This document shows, piece after piece, positions 13,015-23,654 of a stretch of DNA of 64,000 nt. The translations under genes were made by a program, and so were the position numbers. The notes under the pieces are model-generated. The model saw only the letters and a program-made list of their open reading frames with translations, ran no database searches and had not been told where the DNA came from. Origin of the DNA: Protoeuglena noctilucae (Eukaryota; Chlorophyta; Pedinophyceae; Marsupiomonadales; Marsupiomonadaceae); the NCBI GenBank assembly GCA_958009085.1, contig OY253681.1, positions 558,001-622,000 on the forward strand. Reading direction: 5' to 3'. The first letter of the stretch is position 1. Each line of letters opens with the position of its first letter.

Positions 13015-13500
13015 TCACGGCGCCGCGCGGAGCGCGGCCAGCGACGCGTGGGCCGGGCGCATGTGGCGCATCGCGTGGAGGACCTGGACGATCTTGAGGT
13101 CGACCCCGCACGCCCGGAACATTTTCTTGAACTCCTCCCTGCTGTGCCTGACGAAGTGCAGCTGCGCGGCCGACTGGACGCGCGACATGGCCACGTACGC
13201 GTGGCCGCTGGCGAAGCACCCCGCGAGGTCGACGAGGACGTCGGTGGCGTACGTGCTGCCCTGGGCCTTGTGCACCGTCATGGCACCGTGCAGCGTCACG
13301 CAGTGCCTGAATATGAGGTTGGCCGACACAGCCGTGGTCGCCGTCGGGACGACGTGGAAGCCCACCCTCAGAACTTCCCGGTCCCAGCGCGCCCGTGCAC
13401 GACGAGGGACATTTGAGGAATGTCCCCGCCATTCCGTCGCGCCCCGACCATCTCCAGTGGCACGGCCAGCGCCGCTGAAAAGCCGTCGCACCCAGCTCTC
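13015..13500 (-). pseudogene. Decayed PIF1-type helicase, C-terminal fragment
   Basis: The segment reads, on the minus strand, a clear C-terminal superfamily-1B (PIF1/RecD-like) helicase piece. FHVVPTATTAV leads into the motif AMTVHKAQGSTYATDVLVDL and then ASGHAYVAMSRVQSAAQLHF, the conserved end of the motor. The frame stops at 13015. Just upstream in a different frame is SLVVHGRAGTGKF and a stop, which resembles a Walker A loop with the final Ser/Thr changed to Phe. No intact N-terminal motor or start is present, so this looks like a broken copy, as left by Helitrons, Polinton-like or viral insertions. The local composition differs from the surrounding genes. An alternative is one exon of a larger host PIF1 gene, but I find no other exons. 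Confidence 0.62.
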
Positions 13501-14128
13501 CCACCGTCCCGAGCCTGGCCGGCCTCCACAGCACGGGCCCGGAGATCGGCCGATGCAAGGAGGACGTCCCGACGACCGCGCCGTCAACAGGCTGAAGTAG
13601 ATGGGGTATAACGACGCCGCCCTGGCAACCCAGGCCGAGGTGGACCGCATCTTCGACGACATGACCAATAAGGCCGCCACGCCCCGGAACCTCGATGCCC
13701 TCCTCGTCAACCTCAAGAACTCCTCCGACGCCGACGACGAGTGAGAGGCTGTATGCCACAGTCTGCCAACCGCAAGCGCTGCACGCCTGCTGCAAGTCTG
13801 CTGCTAATCTGTCATAGACGCAATTGAACGAGTGATCGCTGACACCCGTCGGAAACCATCCTCAGAGCTTAAGCCGGGGGCCAGGGCCCCCCGGTCCTGA
13901 TCATGAAACACGGCTCCTCAGGCTCTGGCAGGGAAGCCAGCCTGGAAGTTTCACGTACCAGTATAACCAGGTCACCCAGCAAGCGCTTTTTCGGAGTGAC
14001 TTGCTGTAAGACGTTGCCGCCGTGGCGTCCGCTGCGTGTCCCCGGCGCTCCGCTGGCCAGCGTCAGGCACTTTCTGTCTTGCCCCGGCCGGGTGCGACAG
14101 CCTGAAGAGCGAGACAGCCCCAACGCCC
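13501..14128. other. Intergenic region upstream of prolyl 4-hydroxylase
   Basis: No supported gene. A 47-codon plus-strand frame (13601-13744) starts with ATG and ends in an acidic tail SSDADDE. It has protein-like composition but no recognisable homology. The last few hundred bases should include the promoter of the gene starting at 14129. Confidence 0.35.
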
Positions 14129-15884
14129 ATGGAGCAGAATGTTTGGACTACGCAAGTCACGAAAATACAATGTGGACCGCGGAGGACTGCGCTAACGCTA
14201 GGGCTGGCAGTGTGCGCCCTCTGCATGCTCGCAACTGTGGCGACGGCCGCCCGAGGATCCTCGAGCAAGCCCGTGGAGCAGCCTCTCATCGGATGGCAGG
14301 TGAACGCATGTGGCTTTGGCGCCTTGTGCAACAGAGGCTTCAGACGGGCAGGCCTCGAGCCGGACACTTGTCCCATGGACTGCACTCGCATCCCTCTGTC
14401 TCGGGCCCGAAATCAATGTCTGCGCCTGCCATCGACTCGTCTCTGCAGGGCGAGCAGTATCCCAGCGATCACAAGGGCCCGGGGCCGGCAGGGCTGCCAA
14501 GCGACGCGTGGCTCGAAGTCATCAGCTGGGAGCCCCGGATTTTCGTGTATCACAACTTCCTCTCGGAGGAGGAGTGCGACGAATTGGTGGCGAAGGTGCA
14601 TGTGATGGGGTGCGACATCGTGCTGACGCTCACCGGGGCCTGCTCATGTGCACAGCCACCCTCCCGACGTGCTTCCTCGAGCGCAGGCCAAGCCGCGGCT
14701 GGCTCGGTCCGGGGTGGTGGACAATGACAGCGGGGGTTCTAAGATTGACTCGGTGCGGACCTCTAGTGGGATGTTTTTTGCTCGCGGCGAGAACGAGGTG
14801 CTGCAGGCGATCGAGCAGCGCCTCGCGGAGTGGTCGCTCATACCCGTCGAATATGGCGAGGGCATCCAGGTGCAAGCCAGTGTACGATGCGTCCAGCCAC
14901 GTGGCGTTTGTGCAGACGGTGTTCCACGCCTGGGTGGTGCCCTTCGCAGGTCCTCGAGTACGAGATTGGTCAGGAGTACAAACCGCACTTTGACTACTTC
15001 TTCCACAAGGAGGGCTCCGACAACGGTGATCCTCGAATGCGGCGGCGCCCTGCCTTGCCTGGCTGCAGCGCTCCCACGGCACTTCCTCCGCCCTACGCAG
15101 GCGGCAATCGCATGGCTACGGTTCTCATGTATCTGGAGACGCCAGATGAGGGTGGAGAGACGGTTTTTCCCAACGTCCCCTTCAAGGGGCCAGCGGACCC
15201 GACGTGAGCAGCCCAGGAACTGAGGGGCGACGCCGACATGAGGCTTGGAAACGCTCAGCGCAGTGTCGGATCCTTCTCCCCACAGGGTCAGCGAGTGCGC
15301 GAAGGGCAAGGTCGCTGTCAAGGCGCGGAAGCGTGACGCGGTGCTCTTCTTCAGCCTCAAGACCACGGGCGAGCTGGACAACGGCAGCAACCATGGCAGC
15401 TGCCCGGTGTTAAAAGGCACCAAGGTGCGGCAGCCAGCGCTTGGCGCAGAGCCCAGGAACTTAAAACGGGTGCACTTTGCTGCGGCCAGCACGTCCATGC
15501 CATCTCACTCTGCTCTTGCAGTGGGCTGCCACGAAATGGATGCACATTGGGAGGTACGCGGTCGCGGGGGAGAAGCCGGTGCGCTTGGAGGCGGTCAAGT
15601 TCAAGGAGAGCAAGGGGCCCAAGGTCCCGGGGTGCGAAGACCAGCACGACTCGTGCGACGGGTGGGCCGAGGCGGGGGAGTGCGACAAGGTGAGATGGGC
15701 CACAGGGTGGGACGCCGGCAGCTCACACCGGCTCCTTGCCCACGTTCCAATAGCTGCGTCGAACCGCGCGCCCATGCAGAACCCTGCCTACATGGTGGGA
15801 GACGCGAGCCGCCCGGGCGCATGCCTTGTGTCGTGCGGGAGGTGCGACGTTTATCAGGCGGCCAAGTCCAAAGGAACGGCATAG
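14129..15884 (+). CDS. Prolyl 4-hydroxylase with C-terminal ShKT domain
   Basis: 2-oxoglutarate/Fe(II)-dependent prolyl 4-hydroxylase of the secretory pathway, acting on hydroxyproline-rich wall or flagellar glycoproteins. The ATG at 14129 opens a short Lys/Arg-containing leader and a signal-anchor segment (TALTLGLAVCALCMLATVATA). The catalytic domain follows, with WEPRIFVYHNFLSEEECDELV, then RTSSGMFFARGE, then VLEYEIGQEYKPHFDYF holding the HxD iron ligands. TVLMYLETPDEGGETVFP and the distal His in NGSNHGSCPVLKGTK complete it, then WAATKWMHIG. After this a six-cysteine ShKT module (CEDQHDSC to CLVSCGRC) ends the protein at 15884. Introns are GT-AG with consistent phases (for example after PRIF...LVAK, IQ, DNG, PT, GTK and CDK). 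A TGTAA element at about 15899, just past the stop, could be a green-algal poly(A) signal. Confidence 0.9.
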
Positions 15885-15977
15885 GAGAAACACGATAGAT
15901 GTAAACATCGAGATGTTAGACAGCGCGTCGCCGCTAAGCGTTGGGCGCAGCGAGGCCTTGAGGGCATGCGCCACCGC

Positions 15978-18900
15978 TCAGCTTAGGTCGAATCCCGCCC
16001 CACTTCTGATGGCGTAGAGGAGCTTGTCCCGCATGATGGCAGTCGAGGGGTAGGGGGGCAGCTTCAGGAGGTTCATGCACGTGGCCGCCGTCGGGAGGCG
16101 GTGGACGGCGTCGCGGTCGCCCACGTGCCCGGCCATCTGGATGCCCATGCGCGGCTCCAAGTACCCGAATCCCAGCAGCGGCGGGCGGGAGCAGCTGGTG
16201 ACGAACTTGAGCAGCAGGCCCTGCTCGTGGGGCGTGAAGGAGGACAGCGCTTCCCAGAAGTTGTGGATGATGGGGTGGTCGTCCGCGTACCCCGCCCCAT
16301 AGACCACTGCGGCGGGGGAGGCACGGGACATGACTCACTCGCACCGGCCTCGTCTCTGCCCGCCATTTCACGCTCTGTCTCTTCACTCACCGTGCCTGCG
16401 GAGGTCCTCCACGGCCCACCCGCCGTCCGTCTCGACGCCGCTGATGAGCATCTGGATCTCTTGCCCCGCGAACATTGAGATCCACCGCGAGTCGATGACC
16501 TCGAAGAAGCCCCCCAGCAGCGCCTCGCACTCCCTGCGGCACTGCACGTTGAGCTTCCAGTGCGCCATCAGGTGGACGTACCGCACGACGTTGTCGTTCG
16601 TCACGGGCACCTCGCGCCCGTTCGGCACGAGGTCCACGACGCGCTTCTCGCCCTGGGCGTCCACCTCGACGCTGAACGTCAGGCTCAGCTCCTCCACGTC
16701 CCCCGTCAGGCGGTACTCTTGCAGGAAGGCCAGGTTGCGGTGCAGCTCCGGGTCGAGCGACGGGAGGTCCTCCAGGTCGCACACCTCACCCCTGCGGCAA
16801 AGCCCACAAGCCATGCGAGGCGCCAACAGGCACGGGCAAAGCAGCACAAAGGGCCAGCAAGCCGAGCGCAGTCGCGTGGCGGCTGCCCCCGCCCCCGCCC
16901 CTCACCGGAATTTCTTAAGCAGGAACCCGGCTAGCGGCAGCTCCATGAGGATGCCCTCGTACACGGCCTTCCCCAGCATGCGACCGAGGAAGGACAGCAG
17001 CCGGAAGTGGTTCCCCGGCTCCCAGCCGCTCGACCCCGAGAAGGCCGGGTACACGCGGTGGTCGGCGGTGGAGGAGAAGAGGCCCGCGTCCGGCTGCAGC
17101 GCGGCCTTCATGAGGCCTTCCAGGAAGTCCTTGAACAGCCCGCCCCCGTCCACGCCCGCCTCCTCCAGCCCGTGCTGGTCCACAAACATCACGCGGAGCT
17201 GGCGCTTGAGGCCCTCCCCCGAGAGGTTGAGACCCGCGAAAGCATCCGCGATCAGGTGGTCCCGACGCACCCGCACGAACCGCCCGTCGCCCATGGGCCC
17301 CGCCCACCCGCGCCGGTGGCGCTCTCGGTCGTGCCGCACCACCTCGCTGAAGGCCAGCGCGCGCTCCATGAACGCGACCAGGTACGGCGCCACCCTCAGG
17401 AGCTTCCACACCCGGCCGCCCCCCGCGCCATGCCGGGGCACGCCGCGCCCGTCCAGCGCCGAGCCCCCGGCCTCTGCCGACCGCGGCATGCCCGCCCATC
17501 GCCCCTGCTGGACCCCCTCTGCGGCCGCAACCAGGGGCGTCCAAGCCAGCGACGCGTCCCCCGCGAGGCCCTGCCCCGACGGCCCCACCCCCTCGTCGTC
17601 CGAATCGTCGTAGCTGTCGGCGTTGGCGATGGCCACTGCGTCACGCACCAGCGCCTCCCCAGGGATCTGCCCCGTGTGGAACGCCGCCTGGGGCGCGAGC
17701 GGCTCGCGCAGGTGCCGCGAGTAGAGCTGCGCGTACAGCCGGCCGCAGGCGCCCTGCGCAGCCGCCCGGAGGCACTGCGGGGCGCCCTCGACGCCCGTCG
17801 ACGGCGCAGACGGCTCGGACCACAGGAGCCGCGTCAGGGCGTCTCTCAGCATGGGCACCAGCCCCCGCTGCGCCCGGAGCCCCTCCCTGCCCGGCATCTC
17901 CGAGAAGAGGTCGGCGGGGGCCAGGGGCTTGCCACGCACGCGCAGGTCCTGCTCGCTGCACACGATGAGGCCGATGCTGAAGACGTGCGAGAGGAGCGTG
18001 AGCGGGAGCAGGTCCCCGGGGTCGCCCCGCGCACGAGCGAGGGGTTGCGCTGCGGCCTCGTGCCAGGCGGAGGGGTGGCACTGGCAAGGGCGCAGGTAGT
18101 GCCCCCACAGCGCAGGGACAAGGTTGGTAGAGAAGGCCAGCGTGCGGAGCACGTTCCCACGCGCGGGGTCCTGCCGGGCCCATGCGAACAGCAGCGCCTG
18201 CAGGAAGGGGCGGGTAGAGCTTTCACACGATGTTCGCAAGGCAACACATTGATTACCGGCAACACCACACATTCGCCACTCGCCTCACACAAATGCTGCA
18301 CGGCCTGATGGTCGGCACGCGGCAGGTCCGAGCCCTCAGCGGCCAGGTCGGCGCACGTGGCCATCCACCCAGGCCACAGGCAGACCTGGATCAACGGCTT
18401 CAGCAGGCCGGGCTGGTCGAGGTCGGATATGGCGGCCCCCACGGCGCCCCCGTCATCGCCCGGCCCCTTCTGCAAAGCCGCCACCTCCAGCGTCACCAAC
18501 GCATTGCACAGCCTGGCGCCCGCACGGACGGACACGGCGACGAGCTCGCTGTGCGCTGCGCTGTCCTCCGCGAGGTCCATTGACGAGCGCGCCAGGGACC
18601 CCGTGCGCTGCACGACCCGGGCGCGGCGGCTCTGCAGGTCGCGAATAGACTCGGCCAGCCGAGCGTGCACGTGCGGCAAGGCCACGGCCGACAGCGCGAG
18701 CAGGTTGCGCAGCACGACCCGCGGCGTGCCACCATCAGCCCGCAGCGGCGCCGGGGACCCCAGAAGCGCCACCCACAGATCCACCGACGCCTCGGATCTC
18801 AAAGCGGGGCAGACGTCCAGCAGGCGAGGCACGCGCAAGAGGCCCATGAGGGATTCCACGGCGACCCCCCTCTCGGCTGCTGCGGGAGGGAGAACCTTGC

Positions 18901-20019
18901 ATGCCTCGACCAGGCCCGCCACCCACGCCACTGCGAGGCTCTCCAATGCCGTCCCCTGGCGCGCCTCGGCCTGGCTCTTCGCCCCCCCAACGCCATCAAC
19001 ACCCATTGCCAACCTCCGAAGGATGGCGCACAGATAGGCGAGGGCTGGGCGCCTCCGCGAGTCAAAAGGGCCCACCCAACTCTTGCAAGACCACAGCAAG
19101 ACGCTTGGTGCGAACCTGTCGTTCTCTGGTCGCCCAGACGCTCCAGCCACGATGTCCCGCGCGCACGTGACCGCCGCGCTGGCAGCCGCACGCACCTGCG
19201 GCGCGGGTATGGCATCCGTCAGCCGATGCTCGCACGAAAGCCTGCAAATCGCCCAGGCGCATTCAGCCAAGCAGCTCACGTCAGCAGGCGTAGGGACGCC
19301 ATCCACGCACATCCGCACGTCCGCGTGATCCACCGTCGCGTCCTCCGATGCAGAACCAGCGCTGGGTGTTGCCAGTAGGATGGTTGAACATGCATCGAGC
19401 TGTTCTTCGAGAAAAGAGAGCACGACCTTGAGCAACGCCGCTGTGCTCGCCACCTCCACGCCCCGCGCCGAGTACTCCGCCCATCCCTCGCACAATTGGC
19501 CGAGCTTGCGCACACAGTCGGCGTCCTTGGCGTCGAAGAAAAAGCACAGCTCCTTGACGCGTGTCCAAAAGTCCCCGTGCGTTGGCAGTCGCCATCGCAC
19601 CTGCAACTCCCTGCGTGCTCTGCGAGAAGCAGCCGCCGAGGACGGCAGGCGTGAGTCCACAGGCATCACGCGTACCTCGACGCCCATTACAACGATCGGG
19701 CCGGGGCTTGCGCGTCACCTTCGCAGGTCTCGCTGCGCTCGGAGCCAAGCCTGGATCTTCAGCGCGGCGTTTGCTGCGCGGAGGTCGCTCTGGCGCTTGG
19801 CCCGCTCCTGCGCAAATGCGATGCGTTCGTGTCTGCTCACGCCCACGCTGACCGTGGCCGCCTCCATCGGGAAAGCATGCGGAAATCGCGGTTTGCAAAG
19901 CGTCGACCTAATTCCCGATGTACCTGCTTGGCGCGTCGGAGAACATCCTCCCGCGACTCAATGGCACTCGCCCCCTTCAAGTTCACGCGCCTCTCCCTCT
20001 TCAATTGCCCTGAAAACAT
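15978..20019 (-). CDS. UPL6/UPL7/UBE3B-like HECT E3 ubiquitin ligase
   Basis: HECT-type ubiquitin ligase of the group with an N-terminal IQ motif. The start at 20019 gives MFSGQLKRERRVNLKGAS followed by an Arg-rich helix and an IQ-like stretch (ALKIQAWLRAQRDLRR, about 19720-19760). These match the N-terminus of plant UPL6/7 and animal UBE3B/C. The middle is a helical, poorly conserved region. The HECT lobe covers about 17400-15978 with MFVDQHGLEEAGVDGGGLFK and FRLLSFLGRMLGKAVYEGI. It ends with FWEALSSFTPHEQ, RPPLLGFGYLEPRMGIQ and the catalytic cysteine in LPTAATCMNLLKLPPY, then AGFDLS. One intron (about 18283-18198) appears to begin GCGAGT: GAG|GCGAGT...CAG|GCGCTG joins HLCE to ALLFAWARQ. Target specificity cannot be read from the sequence. 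Confidence 0.9.
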
Positions 20020-20246
20020 TTCACACTCCTTGCGGCTCCAGTGTTGCGACCAAATCAATCATCAAAGCATCAGGTCGCTACCGAGGGCCCCTCAAGTGCG
20101 ATAGCAGGGACGGGGCGCCGTCCAGTGCGTAAGGACGCTTGTTAGGACCGCTACCTGAGTCGCCAGTCAGTCCGTCAGATCCCCGCCGCCAGGGTGAGGA
20201 GAGGGCCGAGCTCCGACGCTCTACCCTGCCTCCAATACCCGCGCCC

Positions 20247-21328
20247 TCAAGACAGCCCCGAGGCTTGCAGCTTGGCAGTCAGGGCAGCGATCTTCGAGTC
20301 CTTGAGGCGGACGAGGGTCTCAAGCTTCGACACCTGCGAGCAGACGTCCTGCAGCTCAGAGGAGACCAGGCGCGAGGAGATGCGCGGAAGACACCGTGGC
20401 GGCAGTGAAAACGCACCTTCGCCTCCAGGATGGCGCACGTCTCACGCAACTCGTCGACCTCGCGTGCGGAGCCACGCCCCACGGCGGCGGTGGTCCCCTG
20501 GCCAGCGTGCACGGACCCTGCCGAGCGAGCACCCCAGTCCCCCTGCGCCGCCGCGCCGTCGCTGGAGTGGGGCGCAGGTGGCACAGCCGAGGTCGGCGTC
20601 TCGCGCCGCGCTCCAGGGCTCGGGCCCACGTCGTTGGGGGTCCCCATGGGCGTGGCCGCCGACGAGTCCGTCTGGTCCAGGCCGGCCTTCGCGGCCTTGC
20701 GCGTCTGCATGCGGGTCGACGGCGACATAGTCGGGGAACTCGTCCCTGTGTCCCTCGACCACGCAACAGGCCCACGTGCCGCGTAGGCTTGCCTTGTACG
20801 TCGCCATCTTGACCTTGATGAGCTTCAGCACGCGCTCCACGGCCCCCTGGGTGCAGTTGGCCACGGACTCCATCTCGTGGCGTGGCAGGGAGAAGCCCAG
20901 GCGTTTGAACACCTTGGTGTTGAGCGTGTTCCAGTTGTACATCTTCTGTTGGACTGCGGGACGGGGTGGGGAACAACACGTCTTCCCACATACCAGGCTG
21001 CGTGGCGGGAACGAGCCAAGAGCAGCCACACGCGCCAGGCCACCAAGAGGCGCACCCGAGTTTGCGGGGGAGTAGTTGTGCAGCTCCACCAGGTTCGGGA
21101 AGTAATGCCGGATGACCTCCGCGCACAGCACGCCGTCGCTGAAGTCCCGTGCAATGTTACGCTGCAGAGCAGGGGACGGTGGGGCCTGAGCTTGCCTGCT
21201 TCTGCCCCACCCACGAACCACGCGCATTCCAGCTCCGCGACGAGGGCCATTCGCACCTTGGGTCTTGACAGAGGAATCTCGTCCACCCACGTGTAGAGCG
21301 CGTGGAGCTCCTCCTCCGCGATGTCCAT
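20247..21328 (-). CDS. SPEF1: SPEF1/CLAMP calponin-homology protein
   Basis: Microtubule-bundling protein of the axonemal central apparatus. The start at 21328 reads MDIAEEELHALYTWVDEIPLSRPK, and after an intron (AAG|GTGCGA) continues RNIARDFSDGVLCAEVIRHYFPNLVELHNYSPAN. A further exon follows (about 20960-20780) with WNTLNTKVFKRLGFSLPRHEM and NCTQGAVERVLKLIK. Together these form the single calponin-homology domain typical of SPEF1. The rest is a Ser/Pro/Ala-rich linker and a C-terminal coiled coil (SSELQDVCSQVSKLETLVRL) to the stop at 20247, also as in SPEF1. Its presence implies a 9+2 flagellum. It is transcribed in the same direction as the HECT gene downstream, 227 bases away, and divergently from MIS12. 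Confidence 0.9.
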
Positions 21329-22265
21329 GATTCCACCGTCCAGCCACTGCGGCAGAGGTATTGGAATGTGGGAATGAGCTCGCACGCGGGCTGGCTCCGA
21401 TCCCAGACCACGCGCAGCATACACGCCCTCGAGGTGACCAGGGAGTGGTCCGCCATGGCGCAGTCGCGAGACCTGGTGGCGCCGGGGCCCTGCGCCTTTG
21501 ATGGCATGCAAAAAGCGCGTAGCCCGCGCAGCGCCGCGGTCCGTCGAGTCCGCCGGCGCCAGCTCACGCGATATACTGAAACACGGGCGAGGTGAGCATG
21601 GACCGGAGCGGGATGAGGCGCGGGATCGCGCAGCAGGGGTTGAAGGACCGGTCGGGCCTCATTCCCCCCCACCCCGCCCCAGTGCAGTCGGCAAGCAGTG
21701 GCGCGGCGCGGGGGGAGTATCTCAAGTTCGATGAGACTTCGGGCTCGCAGAGCCTGATACAGCAAGCCGCGAAAACGCTCCCTCCATGCTGCTCACCACC
21801 GGCGCCGCGCGCACTTCGAGTCCTCCGTGCCTCCGAGCTGCGCTTTACCCACTTATGCTGTCTTTCGTGGTCGAGATTCCCCTCTGCGCCCTCACGCGCC
21901 CGCAGCGACCGCTCACAACGGTGGGCCAAAGCGATGTTCCAGGCCAGCCCCGCGCGATGCGACGATCCCGATTTGAATGTTCTCGCGGGGGCCGTCATCG
22001 GTCACGCCCCAACCGCCACCTGAACGACGTCAGGCGCAAGTGGGACTGACGGGGCATCTGCCGCGCGTGTCGAGACCCCCCCCAGCTCATGGCGACGTCA
22101 CTTCCTCGATATCTTGACGTGGCTTCGGACGACAGCAGTTCCAGCGGCACCCCTGCTCCCACGGCACGCTTGCTGTCGCGCCTTCCCCGCCTTCCTGGCC
22201 CTCATTCACGCCCTAGTCCCCTGCTTTGCCCACTTGCGGTGGGAAGCGCCGCGCGAGCGCGTGGG
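21329..22265. promoter_or_regulatory. Divergent intergenic region between SPEF1 and MIS12
   Basis: About 940 bases lie between the divergent starts. The plus-strand frame from an upstream ATG at 22089 runs into MIS12 and could extend it, but the extra 59 residues are low-complexity Ser/Pro/Arg and absent from the family. I see no RNA gene or repeat here. Confidence 0.35.
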
Positions 22266-23550
22266 ATGGACCTGGCACATTCAACAGCGGAGGCAGGAGG
22301 CGGGGCCACCCCCGTGGCCTCCGCGAAGGACGTCTTTGGCTTCCAGGCGTCCGAGTTCGTCGCAGACCTCCGACTGGCCGGGTGTGCAGCGCATCCCGGT
22401 CGCCGCGAGCGCGAGCCGGCCACATTTCCGCGCGAGCGGGGGTACGACAATCGATCCTGGCGCTCTCACGCAGGAACGCGTGCCTCGGGGATGCCTACGA
22501 CGCTTTCGAAGCCTCGCTGGAGAAATGGGCAGGGACGCGCGGTACGTGGGGGCATCAGGGTCGCAGGCCTGGGCTCGTTGTGGTTCGTCTGTGAGGGGTG
22601 GCGTATGTGACGGATGGCGTGGCGTTCCCCCATCGCAGGCCACAAGGTTCCGGCCAAGCAAGTCGACGTGCTGTGGAAGGAGGCCCACACCCGCCTGCAG
22701 TACTTCATGGACCGGTTCGAGCTCTTTGCGCTGGGGACCGTCTTCCACGTCCCGGCCCAGTTAGTGGGGAAGCCTCGGTGAGCGGAGCCGCAGCAGTGAT
22801 TGTGGTGCCTCGCATCGTTGCTGTCGTGGGGGGAACCTGGGCGTCTCTCCCTTCGCAGCAGCGACGCGGAGGCATCGGGGCCGGATGAGGTGGCGGAGGA
22901 GGACGTGCAGGCGATGGAGGAGGAGCTGGAGCGAATCCGGTCGGATATTGTGGCCACGAGGGCGGCGGCGCGGCTGCTGAAACACGAGGTGCGTCGCCTG
23001 GAGTGGCTGGGGTGGGCCAGGTCCTGTCCGCCCACATGCCGTCCTTTTCGCTGCGCCCGCTACTGCCCCGGCGACGCGGCCGAGTAGCCGCTACCGCTAT
23101 GGACGCAGGTGGAGGCCTTGGAACGCGAGCTCGAGCTGACGAGGGACGCGCGGCCGTTGGCGGAGCTGGCGGAGCAAGGGGGCCAGGCGGGGGTGGAGGA
23201 GGAGGCCCGGGCGGTGCTGGACTTGGCGCGCCGCCTGGAGCAGCTGCTCACGGTCACGGAGGATCTGAGGGTGAGTGCTGGGCTACATGCAGCGCATTCT
23301 GCCGCGTGAAGCAGGCTAAGAGCTTCTCTGTGTTGCTGCTAGGATAGGGGCATGCTAGGATAGGGGCACTGCATGGCACGCCATGCCAATTAGCCTCTCC
23401 TCCCTGTTTCCTTCACAGTCTCAGGGATGGCCACCCACGACCGAGGCCCAGGAGGACGTCGTGGAGGCGGCGCGCCGGCGTGTGCGGCAGGTGGGCCTCC
23501 AGGCAGAGGATGCCTCCAAAGTAGTCGCGAGGAGCCGCCTGCCGCGCTAG
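22266..23550 (+). CDS. MIS12: Kinetochore protein MIS12
   Basis: Subunit of the MIS12 (MIND) complex that connects CENP-C/CENP-T to NDC80 at the outer kinetochore. Six exons (22266-22381, 22474-22541, 22639-22777, 22859-22988, 23109-23270, 23419-23550) join with consistent phases to 248 residues, close to the family length. The N-terminus has the signature KDVFGFQASEFVADLR, then DAYDAFEASLEKW. The second helix pair reads VLWKEAHTRLQYFMDRFELF followed by VFHVPAQL, as in MIS12. The remainder is coiled coil (EEDVQAMEEELERIRSDI; ARRLEQLLTVTEDLR). MIS12 is poorly conserved, so the identification rests on this ordered set of short motifs plus the coiled-coil layout. The upstream ATG at 22089 is an alternative start. 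Confidence 0.75.
23337..23368. repeat. 16-base tandem duplication in a MIS12 intron
   Basis: The unit tgctaggataggggca occurs twice head-to-tail, exactly, inside the last MIS12 intron. It is probably a replication-slippage product with no coding effect. Confidence 0.8.
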
Positions 23551-23654
23551 CTTGCTCGGTGGCCAAACGACGGCGAGGCTGCCCATCCACTTGGGGGGGA
23601 GGGAGGCCGGCAATCAAAACCCACACATTGAACGACACGCATCCCATCGAAACG

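Noticed and set aside
13400-13450. Walker-A-like SLVVHGRAGTGKF beside the helicase fragment
   Set aside because: Not counted as an intact P-loop: the last Ser/Thr is Phe, a stop follows directly, and it is in a different frame from the helicase motifs; it may be coincidental.
13601-13744. 47-codon plus-strand frame with ATG, ending in an acidic tail
   Set aside because: Short, with no recognisable homology and a stop codon just upstream; kept only as a remark.
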